Made by a program: the position numbers and the translations under genes
Assembly (NCBI GenBank): GCA_016200005.1
Contig: JACQFP010000034.1
Coordinates: 1-64,000, forward strand
Length of the DNA: 64,000 nt
Direction of reading: 5' to 3'
DNA from: Verrucomicrobiota bacterium
GTDB lineage: Bacteria > Verrucomicrobiota > Verrucomicrobiia > Limisphaerales > PALSA-1396
The notes under the pieces: model-generated
Told to the model about the DNA's origin: nothing
Database searches by the model: none
What the model saw: only the letters and a program-made list of their open reading frames with translations
Shown: positions 9,591 through 19,200 of the stretch, one piece after another
How the letters are laid out: the number at the start of each line of letters is the position of its first letter
How positions within the stretch are numbered: the stretch's first letter is position 1

Positions 9591-10298
9591 ATGATCCCGC
9601 CGCGCAAAGGGAAACTTCCCCGGCTCGAACGTCATCATTACCAGGGCCACGCGGTCATCTTCTGGACGAACACGCTCGAAGAACGCGCCCGCGGCTGGCT
9701 CACCGCGTCCTTTCACGCCACGTTCCGGGAAGTGATGCTCCACACCGCCGCGCGCGAATACCTTTTCTGCCCCGCCTACTGCCTCATGCCGGATCATCTG
9801 CACCTGATCTGGATGGGTCTGCGCCGCGGGAGTGACCAGCTTAACGCGATGAAATTTCTGCGCACGCATCTGGAGCCGGCGCTGGGTGGCGGTCGCGCAT
9901 GGCAGCATCAACCGCACGATCACGTCTTGCGCGAAGAGGAGAGGCAGCGGAATGCGTTCGCCAGTTTCTGTTTCTACACGCTGGCCAATCCGGTGCGCGC
10001 CGGCCTCGTAGCCGCCGACCAGAATCCACCTCGTTACCTCGGTGGCTACCGAACCGGCTACCCAACCGGCGTAGCCGCCGAGGTAACGAGGCGGACGGGT
10101 CAGGATCCGGAGGAATCCGCCTCCTCACGTCGGCGGCTACAGGCGGCGGAATGCGACTGGCCTTACAGCGGGGCGATCATCCCCGGCTATCCTGACGTTC
10201 ATCCGCTGGATGAGGATTACTGGCCATTGTTCTGGAAACTTTACGTCGCCGAGCGCGATGCTGAAGCGCCACCGCCATCATTGCCGCCCCTCAAGTAG
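9591..10298 (+). CDS. REP-associated tyrosine transposase (RAYT), repeat-interrupted
   Basis: 235 residues of the Y1/TnpA_REP family. It carries CLMPDHLHLIWMG, the HUH metal-binding motif, and FYTLANPVRAGLV, the block that in this family holds the catalytic tyrosine. Such single-domain HUH nucleases bind and nick palindromic REP repeats. Compared with the second RAYT in this window, it has about 45 extra residues between AGLV and DWPYSGA, encoded by family A repeats at 10008-10140, in frame. The stop codon is part of the next repeat (AAG-TAG-CC). Family A repeats flank the gene on both sides. Whether the interrupted protein still folds is unknown; the catalytic core precedes the insertion. 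Confidence 0.9.
   Translation: MIPPRKGKLPRLERHHYQGHAVIFWTNTLEERARGWLTASFHATFREVMLHTAAREYLFCPAYCLMPDHLHLIWMGLRRGSDQLNAMKFLRTHLEPALGGGRAWQHQPHDHVLREEERQRNAFASFCFYTLANPVRAGLVAADQNPPRYLGGYRTGYPTGVAAEVTRRTGQDPEESASSRRRLQAAECDWPYSGAIIPGYPDVHPLDEDYWPLFWKLYVAERDAEAPPPSLPPLK
10008..10140. repeat. Family A repeats inside the RAYT coding region
   Basis: A forward tip at 10008 joined to an inverted unit ending near 10050, a full forward unit 10071-10095 and a full inverted unit 10116-10140. The reading frame stays open throughout (GTA GCC GCC reading). Confidence 0.88.
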
Positions 10299-10406
10299 CC
10301 GCCGACGTGAGGAGGCGGAGGGAAAGGGGAAAAAGGAAATCCACCTCGTTACCTCGGTGGCTACGGACGGACAGAACGGAATCCACCTCCTCACGTCGGT
10401 GGCTAC
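10295..10406. repeat. Family A repeats downstream of the first RAYT
   Basis: A forward unit 10295-10319, whose TAG terminates the transposase, and two inverted units 10340-10364 and 10382-10406, the last ending a few bases before the stop codon of the convergent gene. Confidence 0.88.
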
Positions 10407-10410
10407 GGAG

Positions 10411-11941
10411 CTACTGATTCAAGCGGCGGCGCAGGGTTTCGATGCCCTCGCGATAGACGCTGAACACTTCGTCACGCTCGTGGTCATCGGCAAACTGGGC
10501 TTTGCTCTCGATTGAACGGATGCTCCGCTCCATCTCAGCGATGAGTTCGCGCGCCGCTTCCAGTTTGAAAACGCTGCGTCCGGTGAATTCAATGTAAACG
10601 GGACTTGTGTGCGCAAAGAGCGGCGCGCCCATCTCGTTTGTGTGAGTAATCGCCCCACCGTTGCTGACGCGCAGAGCAATCCAGCCCGGTTCGTTGGCCT
10701 CGATCGCCGTCGTCATGTCGGCTTCAAAATGTTCGCCCGCGGGATGACTGGTCACGCGTTGAACCACGAGGCCATTTTGCACCAGTTCGAGTTGTTGAAA
10801 ATCCTCTCGGCTTGCGCCGTGAGCGCGAACTTCAAGGCGACTTGATTGATCGAGGCGAATCGTGTCGCCGATGTTGTGTTCGCCCAAGTGGAGTTCGAGC
10901 AAAGGGCCGTTGGAAATGAATGTCTTGCCCGCCGTCAATGCGCTCAACCAGTTTTCAACGGTCGGCGGTTTATCCAGTTGAACATAGACGCGGGAAAAAT
11001 CGTAGATGAACCAGTCCGTGCCGGTGGAGAAGGGGACGCGCAAGCCGATGTTCAGATAGCGATAGAACGTGTCTTCGTAACCACCGCGGCTGCCGCCATC
11101 AAAAATGTTGAGGGCGTCGAGCTTGCCCGCCACCCAGTCGGGCACGTCCTCGAAACCGAACGCGTTGTGACACCAGATAACCGTGGCGGCATCGCTCCGG
11201 CCTTGCTCGATGCCGCGTCGCAATGTCGGCGCGTCGTTGCCTCCGCCCATGATGCCCGGTCCGATGCTCACCGGTTGAATGAGTTGCTTGATGTTCAAAA
11301 ACATCACGTGCCCGTAACCTTCGCCTCCAGTGCCAAAGTTGTGACGCATTTCTTCGCCGTGGCCGAATTGGACACCGCCGCCGGAGAGACGATATAGATC
11401 CTGCTCGGAATAAGTGTTGGAAATGTAGTTCCGATCAGCGTTGATTCGTCGCAGGTAGGAAACGAAAACGAGTTCGAGGTCGTCAGCTCGGGAAACATTT
11501 TTCAAATACTCGTCGGCCTGCGCGCGTGTGAGACGATTCAAGTGCAGATGCGTGTTGCCGCTGTGCCAGCCATCGTTGGCTGCGTGATGGAAACGTTTTA
11601 GAGGCAGTACAACTTCGCTTTTGCTTTTGCCACTCAAGTCGAGGGACTTGCGTGCGGTTTCAGTTTCCAAACCGGAGAAGGCCTCGACTTGCACACGCGC
11701 GCGTGGAACAACAACAATTGTCGGTTCGACCAACGCGAACCATTGTCGAGCCGGATGAGAATTTGCAGGTTGCTTCGGTCTGCGGTTGAGCGGCAGCCAG
11801 TTGAAAACCAGAACCGGGATCGAGGGAAGCTTCGTACGCAGCCAGTGTGTCTTCGTGCGCTGGTGCCGATGTGATAGGCAGAAACAGCGTCAAGGCGAAT
11901 CCAGCGAATCCCACCGAAATCAGTTGCCTCTTTGTTTTCAC
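10411..11941 (-). pseudogene. CehA/McbA-like PHP-type metallohydrolase, frameshifted near the N-terminus
   Basis: The main frame (10411 to about 11733) contains WHSGNTHLHLNR, then the VIWCHNAFGFED, VPFSTGTDWF and GKTFISNGPLLEL blocks, as in CehA/McbA-family proteins with a PHP metal-binding fold. Its frame has no good start. A signal peptide (VKTKRQLISVGFAGFALTLF.., GTG at 11939-11941) lies just upstream in a different frame. The two frames overlap between about 11660 and 11870, and the main frame reads sensibly upstream as SHPARQWFALVEPTIVVVP. One indel between about 11740 and 11870 explains this. It may be a pseudogene or a sequencing error. Confidence 0.72.
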
Positions 11942-11982
11942 TAGGGTCGTGGCTGTGGTTCTGTACGAATCCACAAAATGAA

Positions 11983-12507
11983 CTATCGCGACTTCAATTT
12001 CTTTAAATCCTCCACCAGAAACTGCGCGACGTCCTTGAACTTGGGAATGTTGGCCGGGTTGATCTCCATCAACGTCTGGTGCGCAGCCAGACAGGTGCGG
12101 GACACTTCCTGTCGCGTCGGCGTGGTCGTGGTCTGCGGCAGCGACTCCATGTTTTCCAGCGGCAACGGGTCGCCACGGACGATCTTGAAGAGGTGCGCCA
12201 CGCCGAGATTTTCCAGCAACTCGGAGATGCGGGAGTTCGGATTCAGCAATTCGATGGCGGAGCCCGCCTTTGTGGCGTCCGGCGAAGCCAGTTTCAATCC
12301 GAACCCGGCCAGGACGCCGACAAAGGTGCTGTCCATCAGCAAACAGTCGGTAAGGTCGAGCAGATAACGGTCGTAGTTCTTCTGACGGAGTTCGCTGAGG
12401 AGCGTCTTGAAATTGACGCTGGAATCAAAATTAGCGCGCCCCTCAATCTTGAGCAGGACTATCCTTTCACTGACGGAAACCAGAAGTCTGACAGATGGCG
12501 TGCTCAT
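11983..12507 (-). CDS. STAS domain protein (anti-sigma factor antagonist-like)
   Basis: 174 residues. The first 110 or so form a STAS domain: VSERIVLLKIEGRANFD, then the phosphorylation-loop pattern LLDLTDCLLMDSTFVGVLAG with the DS(T) residues, followed by NSRISELLENLGVAHLF. A C-terminal extension of about 60 residues, with QTTTTPTRQEVSRTCLAAH, is not part of the usual domain. STAS proteins regulate by phospho-dependent binding to anti-sigma kinases or act in sensory complexes. No kinase or phosphatase partner is adjacent. It lies just downstream of holA on the same strand, with a 42 bp gap. Confidence 0.85.
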   Translation of the reverse strand: MSTPSVRLLVSVSERIVLLKIEGRANFDSSVNFKTLLSELRQKNYDRYLLDLTDCLLMDSTFVGVLAGFGLKLASPDATKAGSAIELLNPNSRISELLENLGVAHLFKIVRGDPLPLENMESLPQTTTTPTRQEVSRTCLAAHQTLMEINPANIPKFKDVAQFLVEDLKKLKSR

Positions 12508-12549
12508 GCGGCGATGTGCGAGTGAAATATGAATGGTGTAACCGTGACG

Positions 12550-13707
12550 TCAAGCAACTGCCGCGGATTCTGCCCTAAGGTCGCCGCCTTGCGCAATCTG
12601 CACCAGGGTTTGTTGCAGGATCAAAGCGTCGTCGAGGTTGCTGAAAATCAAACGTTGATTGCATTGAAGCAATAAATCCATGGCCCGCACTAGTTCTGCG
12701 CTGCTGTAACGTCGCGCGTGCGGCAACGCTTTGTAAAGGACGTACGGATTCATCGAAAGCGGATTGAGTCGCTTGTCATCGGGCAATGAATCCGCGGGGA
12801 GCCGCTCCAATTGGGCTTTGAAACGGTTATAATCGCCGTCAGCCTTTAACCAGCCTTCGCGCAGCATTTCCTTGAGGAACAACATGACACGCACCTTGGT
12901 GATCAGCCCGTATAGCAGTCCGATCTCCGACTTCTTCTTGTCAAATTGAAGTCCCCACAATTCTTCGTCCAGTGTCCGCAACACGCGCGGCAGGTCGCGG
13001 TCGCCCAGGGCATCGCCGAGCGCAAACGCATGCGCCTGTTTGTTGCGAGTGACAACGGCGTTGACGTCCTCGACTTCGATGCGGGGTCGGTCGCCGACGT
13101 AAAGAGTCAGCTTTTCGATTTCGTTGCTGAGCAGACGGGCGTTGATGCCGGCGCAGTTGACGAGTTCCGCCAGGGCTTCGTCGGAGATTTCCTTTTTCCG
13201 GGCACGCAGCGCGCGTTGGGCCGTGATCTCGGCTTCGGCGGCCCAATTCTTATCGTCAACCGACCACGCGGCAAACGGTTGAACGACGCCGATTTTTTCG
13301 ATCGCTTTGTAAAATGTTTTGCGTTTGTCAACCTTGGCAGCGGTGATGAGCAGGCGGACATTTTCCCACTGAAACTCCCTCAATTCCTTTGCCACGTCCG
13401 CCAGTGTTTCAGTCACAGCCTGCGCGCCAGCGGTACGCTCATCGCCAAGAAAATTACAATTCTGAAACCAGACGACCTTGCCAGTGCCGAAAAAGGGGAG
13501 CGTCTGCAATGCCTCGCGTAACTTGGCCAGCGCTTTCAATGCTTCGCCACTGTTGGCGGCGCCAGCATCAATTATTTCATGGTCCATGCCGCCCAACTCG
13601 GTGGTCCATTGCTGATAGAGTTGTTTGGCTCGTTGACTGACGGCGAATTCGTCTTCACCACAGACGAGCACGAGTGGGCCGGACGGCTGGGCGTCGGAGG
13701 CGGGCAT
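12550..13707 (-). CDS. holA: DNA polymerase III, delta subunit
   Basis: 385 residues with the HolA layout: an N-terminal strand-rich start LVLVCGEDEFAVSQRAKQLY, then PFFGTGKVVWFQNCNFL, LLITAAKVDKRKTFYKAIEK, and SDEALAELVNCAGINARLLSNEIEKLTLYVG, followed by the C-terminal clamp-loader helical domain. The protein opens the beta clamp within the clamp loader. It is about 40 residues longer than E. coli HolA but similar in order. The next gene upstream on the same strand ends 6 bp before this start, so the two are probably cotranscribed. Another clamp-loader subunit, dnaX, lies near 50.8 kb. Confidence 0.92.
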   Translation of the reverse strand: MPASDAQPSGPLVLVCGEDEFAVSQRAKQLYQQWTTELGGMDHEIIDAGAANSGEALKALAKLREALQTLPFFGTGKVVWFQNCNFLGDERTAGAQAVTETLADVAKELREFQWENVRLLITAAKVDKRKTFYKAIEKIGVVQPFAAWSVDDKNWAAEAEITAQRALRARKKEISDEALAELVNCAGINARLLSNEIEKLTLYVGDRPRIEVEDVNAVVTRNKQAHAFALGDALGDRDLPRVLRTLDEELWGLQFDKKKSEIGLLYGLITKVRVMLFLKEMLREGWLKADGDYNRFKAQLERLPADSLPDDKRLNPLSMNPYVLYKALPHARRYSSAELVRAMDLLLQCNQRLIFSNLDDALILQQTLVQIAQGGDLRAESAAVA

Positions 13708-13712
13708 GGGGA

Positions 13713-14165
13713 TTATTCCGACTCGTCGCTGTTCTCATTGATGCGCTGCAACACCTCGCTCATGTCCTCGACCTGTTCAAAAAGCGGCGTGGCGACGAAG
13801 ATGGGGCGTTTCTGGGCGGCGGCGATGGCGAGGCAATCGCTGGGGCGCGCGTCAATCTCGACAATCTTGCGGGCCAGTTCGTTCTGTTGCTGGAGAATCA
13901 GACGCGCGTAGTAAGTTGCGTTTTTCAGTTCCGTGATGATAACGCGTTCGACGGTGATGTTGAATCCTTTGAAAATGTTGGCGATCAAATCATGGGTGAG
14001 CGGTCGTTCCTTGGGCTGGTCGCGCAGAAACATGCCGATGATGGCCCCCATGTTTTGCTCGACGTGGATGACGAAGACCTTCTCATCATTCCCGACGAAG
14101 ATGGCGCAGCCACTGTTGGCCGGCAGGATGCCGCGAATCTGCACGGGCAAGACATCGTTCTTCAT
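13713..14165 (-). CDS. Bifunctional nuclease (BFN/DUF151) domain protein
   Basis: 150 residues, almost entirely one BFN domain: VQIRGILPANSGCAIFVGNDEKVFVIHV, then MGAIIGMFLRDQPKERPLTHDLI, and the conserved IDARPSDCLAIAAAQKRPIFV block (DARPSDA-like). The family is known for single-domain nucleases in bacteria and plants and for BFN-UVR fusions; this is the short form. A short acidic tail (NENSDESE) ends the protein. It sits 5 bp upstream of holA on the same strand. Confidence 0.88.
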   Translation of the reverse strand: MKNDVLPVQIRGILPANSGCAIFVGNDEKVFVIHVEQNMGAIIGMFLRDQPKERPLTHDLIANIFKGFNITVERVIITELKNATYYARLILQQQNELARKIVEIDARPSDCLAIAAAQKRPIFVATPLFEQVEDMSEVLQRINENSDESE

Positions 14166-14304
14166 GTCTTCAGCTTATTGCGCTTGGGAAAAAAAACAAG
14201 TCCTTCAATTGAAATAACCGCGAAGCATGTCCGACCGCCGACACCGTCGTCTGAATCCGGTCTGCATGAAAATGCGTTGCCAAGGGGGAAACGCTTCGCC
14301 CACA

Positions 14305-14799
14305 ATGACCCCTGTGAATCTGCGCGAACAAATCATTTCGCTCGACGGTTTGCCGGCATGGCGAAGGACATCGCGTTCCGCCGGGAAAAAGCTCGTGGTG
14401 ACGAATGGTTGCTTCGATTTGTTGCACGCCGGTCATGTGATGTATCTGGAGGCGGCGCGTAATCACGGTGACCTGCTGTTGGTGGGGGTGAACAGTGACA
14501 CGTCCGTGCGCGCGCTCAAGGGCGAGGGCCGCCCGCTCAACGCCGAAGCAGATCGCGCGCTCGTGGTGGCGGCGTTGCAGAGTGTGGGTTGCGGCTGCAT
14601 TTTTCCGGAGCGCGAAGCCACCCGGTTTTTGTCGCTGGCCCAGCCGGATGTTTATGTCAAAGGCGGCGATTATACGCTGGAAACCCTCAACCAGGAAGAA
14701 CGTCGCGCGGTGGAAGGCGCCGGTGGAAAAATCGTCGTTACGCCGCTCGTGCCGGGTAAATCGACAACTGCGCTGTTCGGAAAAATGAACGCAGGCTGA
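14305..14799 (+). CDS. hldE (C-terminal/rfaE2 type): D-glycero-beta-D-manno-heptose 1-phosphate adenylyltransferase
   Basis: 164 residues from ATG 14305, matching the stand-alone RfaE2 family. It has the nucleotidyltransferase start KKLVVTNGCFDLLHAGHVMY with the HxGH motif, LLLVGVNSDTSVRALKG, and VYVKGGDYTLETLNQEE. The enzyme activates heptose-1-phosphate with ATP to give ADP-heptose for LPS core synthesis, so the cell should have an outer membrane with heptose-containing LPS. A longer in-frame start exists at 14227, but the extra 26 residues look non-coding. A weak AAGGGGG lies 14 bp upstream of the chosen ATG. No kinase partner (HldA type) is adjacent. Confidence 0.92.
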   Translation: MTPVNLREQIISLDGLPAWRRTSRSAGKKLVVTNGCFDLLHAGHVMYLEAARNHGDLLLVGVNSDTSVRALKGEGRPLNAEADRALVVAALQSVGCGCIFPEREATRFLSLAQPDVYVKGGDYTLETLNQEERRAVEGAGGKIVVTPLVPGKSTTALFGKMNAG

Positions 14800-14870
14800 T
14801 ATCCCGCCCACTTTAGGAAATGGGCAACTGCCGATGGAAAATTGTTCTCGCCTTAGCCTCAACGCGTTCG

Positions 14871-16283
14871 TTAGACGATGATTTCTTTTACCACGCGACC
14901 ACTCACGTCAGTGAGACGAAAGTCGCGGCCACTCGAACGGTAGGTGAGCCGCTCGTGGTCAAGTCCCATGAGATGCAGAATCGTGGCGTGAAAATCGTGA
15001 ACGTGCACCGGCTTTTCCGCAACGTTGATCCCGTAATCGTCGGTCACGCCGTGAGTGATGCCGGGTTTGACGCCGCCGCCCGCCAGCCATGAGGAGAAGG
15101 CCCAGTGATGGTGCTCGCGGCCTTTGGCTCCGGGATCTTTGTTAAACGGCGTGCGGCCAAATTCGGTGGTCCACACCACGAGCGTGTCATCCAACATGCC
15201 GCGCGCTTTCAAGTCTTTGAGCAAGCCGGCGATGGCCTGATCCACGTTCTTCGCCAGTGGGGTGTGGGTAAGCATGTCGCCGTGGGCATCCCAGTTGTTG
15301 GAAGAACCAGAGTCGATCAATTCAATGAAGCGCACGCCGCGTTCTGCCAGCCGCCGCGCCACCAAGCATTGCCAGGCAAATCCTTTGGTGCTGCCGCGTT
15401 CGAGTCCGTAAAGTTGCAGTGTCGAGTCCGATTCCCGCGACAGATCAAACGCTTCCGGCGCTTCCGTCTGCATCCCGAACGCGGTTTCAAAAGATTTGAT
15501 CCGCGCTTCCAGTTGCGAATCGCCGGCGCGGCTTCTCAGGTGTTGTTGATTCAATGACTTCAGTTCCTGCAATTGCAACTCCTGCAACTTCGCCGAGGGT
15601 GCGCGCCGGTCCAGATTGGCAATGGGCACAGCGCCGGGAATGACGCGCGTTCCCTGATGATGAGCAGGCAGGAAATTCGAATCCCAAACCTGTTCGCCGG
15701 CGTACGGCGAATGGGGCGCAATCACCATGAACGAGGGCAGGTTCTGATTAATCGTTCCCAGCCCATAACTGACCCAGGACCCGATGCTGGGTCGGGCAAA
15801 AGTGAACGAGCCGGTGTGCGTTTGCAATGTGGCCTCGTAATGATTGGTGTGATCGGATTTCATCGAGCGGATCACACAGAGATCGTCCACACACTCCGCG
15901 ATGTGCGGAAACAGATCGCTGACTTCCGTGCCGCACTTGCCGTGCGGTTTGAACGGCCATTGTGGTGTTTTGAGGAGCATCGAGTAATCACCCGGCTTGC
16001 CTTGAAATTCATTCACGGAAACAGTTTTCCCGTGGTCCGCAAACAACCTGGGTTTGGGATCGAACGAATCGACATGCGAAACCCCGCCGCTCATGTAAAG
16101 AAAAATGACCCGCTTGGCGCGCGGCGGAAAGTGGGGCGGTTTGGGTGCGAGTGGATCGGAGAGGATACGGCCGTCCTCTTCAGCGGAAACCAATTGCGCC
16201 AGGATTCCTGAAAGCAAAAGCGAACCGCCTGCCAGCCGGCGAATCATCTCCCGGCGTGTGCAGCCATAGGTTGAGTTGTTCAT
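14871..16283 (-). CDS. DUF1501 domain protein, Tat-exported
   Basis: 470 residues from MNNSTYGC. The N-terminus TRREMIRRLAGGSLLLSG is a Tat-type signal with the twin Arg. The body shows DUF1501/sulfatase-like alkaline phosphatase-fold blocks: VIFLYMSGGVSHVDSFDPKP, VIRSMKSDHTNHYEA, LVVWTTEFGRTPF, GREHHHWAFSSWLAGGG, and the C-terminal [20 protein letters not shown]. It begins 10 bp after the stop of the PSD1 gene. This pairing is very common in Planctomycetes and Verrucomicrobia, and the two are presumed to work together in the periplasm, possibly on sulfated or complex polysaccharides. The reaction is not established. Confidence 0.92.
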   Translation of the reverse strand: MNNSTYGCTRREMIRRLAGGSLLLSGILAQLVSAEEDGRILSDPLAPKPPHFPPRAKRVIFLYMSGGVSHVDSFDPKPRLFADHGKTVSVNEFQGKPGDYSMLLKTPQWPFKPHGKCGTEVSDLFPHIAECVDDLCVIRSMKSDHTNHYEATLQTHTGSFTFARPSIGSWVSYGLGTINQNLPSFMVIAPHSPYAGEQVWDSNFLPAHHQGTRVIPGAVPIANLDRRAPSAKLQELQLQELKSLNQQHLRSRAGDSQLEARIKSFETAFGMQTEAPEAFDLSRESDSTLQLYGLERGSTKGFAWQCLVARRLAERGVRFIELIDSGSSNNWDAHGDMLTHTPLAKNVDQAIAGLLKDLKARGMLDDTLVVWTTEFGRTPFNKDPGAKGREHHHWAFSSWLAGGGVKPGITHGVTDDYGINVAEKPVHVHDFHATILHLMGLDHERLTYRSSGRDFRLTDVSGRVVKEIIV

Positions 16284-16293
16284 AGTGTTGTCT

Positions 16294-19200
16294 TCAATCA
16301 ACATAACAGAATTCGTTGCTGCTGAACAGCACCCCCGCATAACTCGCCCAAGCCATTTCCAGATGCTTCGAGGCCGGGATGCTGGTCGTTGTTAACTCAT
16401 CAAGACAATTGCGCAGATAATTTTCTACGGAATGAACTTCCGCATCCGATGGCGCACGACCCAAGGCGAGTTGGTAGGCGAGGATGATTCGTTGATGATC
16501 GTCGGCACGGGCGTTGATCAATCGCGTGGCGAACTTTTCGGATTGTTCATGGACGAAAGGATCATTCATGAAAAAGAGCGCTTGGAGCGGCGTCGTGCTG
16601 ACCGCTCTTGCGGCCGTACTCTCGTTCGCGTCGGCGCCGTCGAACAAGGCCAGATACGGATGCCGTTTGATCCGTTGAACCATAAGATAGACGCTGCGCT
16701 GCTTGCTCTCATAGACGGCAAGGAACGGTGCGTGCTGGGTAAAGTTCCGTCTTTCCGCCGGCGGAAAGGAATGAGCGCCGCCCACCGTCAGGTCCAGATC
16801 GCCGCTGACCATGAGGATCGCGTCGCGCAAAGATTCCGCGTCGAGCCGGTGCCGGGAAAAATTCCACAACCACTCATTATCGGGATCACACGCAAAGTTT
16901 TCAGCATCATTCCCGCTGGAAAGTTGATAGACCCGCGAAAGCATGATCAGCCGATGCATGGCCTTGACCGACCAGCCGCTCTCCACGAACTGAGTCGCCA
17001 GGTAATCCAATAATTCAGGGTGCGTGGGAGGTCGGCCTTGTTTGCCGAAATTATTCGGAGTGCGCACGATGCCAGCGCCGAAATGATGCTGCCAGATTCG
17101 ATTCACCATCACGCGCGCGGTCAAAGGATTCCGCAGGCTGGTCAGCCACTCCGCCAGTTGCAATCGCCCGCTTCCCGACGTGTTGGGAGGCAACTCCTGA
17201 CCACCGAGCACCTGCAGGAAGCGACGCGGCACTTCGAGACCAGGTTTATCCGGGTCTCCTCTCAACTGCATGCGAGCGTTGTGCGGCGTGCCTTCGACCA
17301 CGCCGTAAGCCAGTTCGACTGGTCCATCCTCGAGTAAGGCCGTCAGTTCCCGTTTGGTTCTTTCGAGGTCGGCCTTCCGTGTTACAATCTGTCGGCGAAG
17401 CTCGTCAGCTTTTGCGCGACGTGATTCGCCATCACCATCCGCCAATTGAACCGCGCGAGCCTCCAACGGTGGCAGGGGCATTTCACGCACCGCAAAATTA
17501 TCAGCATCGAGTGCCGGCTTCACGCCCTCAATGTGGCCATAGCTGTCGATGAACGTGTAATCCACCGCGCCATCCCAGCCGCTCGCGAACTCGCCCTTAA
17601 AACCGATGCTCTCAGCGTCCGTTGTAGGCGAGGAGTTTATTGCACGGGGCGAGTCAGGCGTTGCGATGGTGCCGGTGTAAGTTTTGTCTTTGAGATTTAA
17701 CTCGAGCTGGATCTGATACCATTGACCGATACGCACCGGGCAAACGGTTTCACGGGCATTGGCGCTGCGGCGGTAAAACTCTTTTCCATTAAAAAAGAGC
17801 TCCACGGCTGCCGAACCGCCAGCCCCATGTCCAAGGTAAAACCGCCATGAACCGTCACCGCCCGCGTCATTGTTCACACAGCGGAAATCGAAACTTGCGA
17901 ACAGCTTTTCCGTCTTTTCCCTTTTCCAGGTGTTGGTGAGTGTCTGACCAAATCCGTTGTAATCACCACTGTTCGGCAAACGCACGCCAAGTTTGCCGGG
18001 TGGATATAGATTGCAGAACGGGCTTTGCGCCGCCGATGAAATCCCGACGACGCTTTTTGGGCCAGGTCCCCACGGTTTTGTGGGCGGCGTGTCGTCCGCC
18101 TGCAATTCGAAATCGCCATCAAGGCCCACGAGGGATTGCAACTCATCGGCGAGCGCAACGGTACTGGCTTCACCGGTCGTCGAGCCAAGGGACGCCAGCG
18201 AGATCGAGACCGGTGTGATCGATGTTTCCTCGACCGCAAGGTTGTCGAGTTCAATGCCGGGAAGCGCTCCCTCTGTGCCGCCACGGGAATCGACGGCCAC
18301 AAAATCAATCGTGCCCGGCCAGTTTGCCGAGAGCTGTTTGCAGTTGAAAGGGATGTTGGCGCCCGTCGTGGCGATGGTACCGGAAACAGTGTTCCCGCTG
18401 AGATTGAGCCTAAATTGCAGGTTGTGCCATTGGTTCGGTTGCAAACGGCAGATGGTGTCGAGAGTGTCGCTGGAGCGAATGGAAAGGTCAGTTGAGGAGA
18501 TGAGGAATTCCACCGCGGGTAACGACGGTTGCGCTCCGATCCAAAAGCGGTGTGCCCCGCGCGTAGCGGCATTGTTGGTTGGGATTCGGAAATCGAGGTT
18601 CACGTGCAGTTCGTGGCAAGTGTCCCGGCTGCGCGGAGGATGCAGCGCTTGCGCCAGGAAATATCCATTCGTGGTGGACGGGACATTCACGCCGACTTTT
18701 CCCAAGGCATACCGGTTCTTGAAAGGGCTTTGCGCCTCCTTCGTGACCGCGATGTTTCCCGCGTAAGTCCACGGCGGCACCAGGACGCCTTTGCTCCCGC
18801 CCGCGGCAACTGCTTGCATCTCGAAATCCCCATCCAAATCGTCGAGCGAGCGCAGTATCGTGGCTGGCACCGGTTGCTTTGATCGTTCGAGGTTGTCCGA
18901 CAGCGACGCGACTTGTGCCTCAAACGCGCGCCATTTCGACATTGATTCCTTCACCGGCAGCAATGGAACCAGCGCGCGATGCTTTTGCTTTTGCTCCGAG
19001 CCGGGGAACGCGTAACGGGTGCTATCGAAGATTCCGTAAAGGGCGTAGTAATCGGCAATCGATACGGGATCGTACTTGTGATCATGGCAACGCGCGCAAC
19101 CGAGCGTCAAACCGAGGATGGACTTTCCCAAAGTGCCGATGGTGTCCTCGATCGTCAGGTGGTGATAGTTTTCACTGTCAAAACCGAACCGGCGGGAAAT

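Noticed and set aside
6312-10406. CRISPR array
   Set aside because: Repeats alternate in orientation, spacers are irregular, units vary in sequence, and a RAYT but no cas gene is present.
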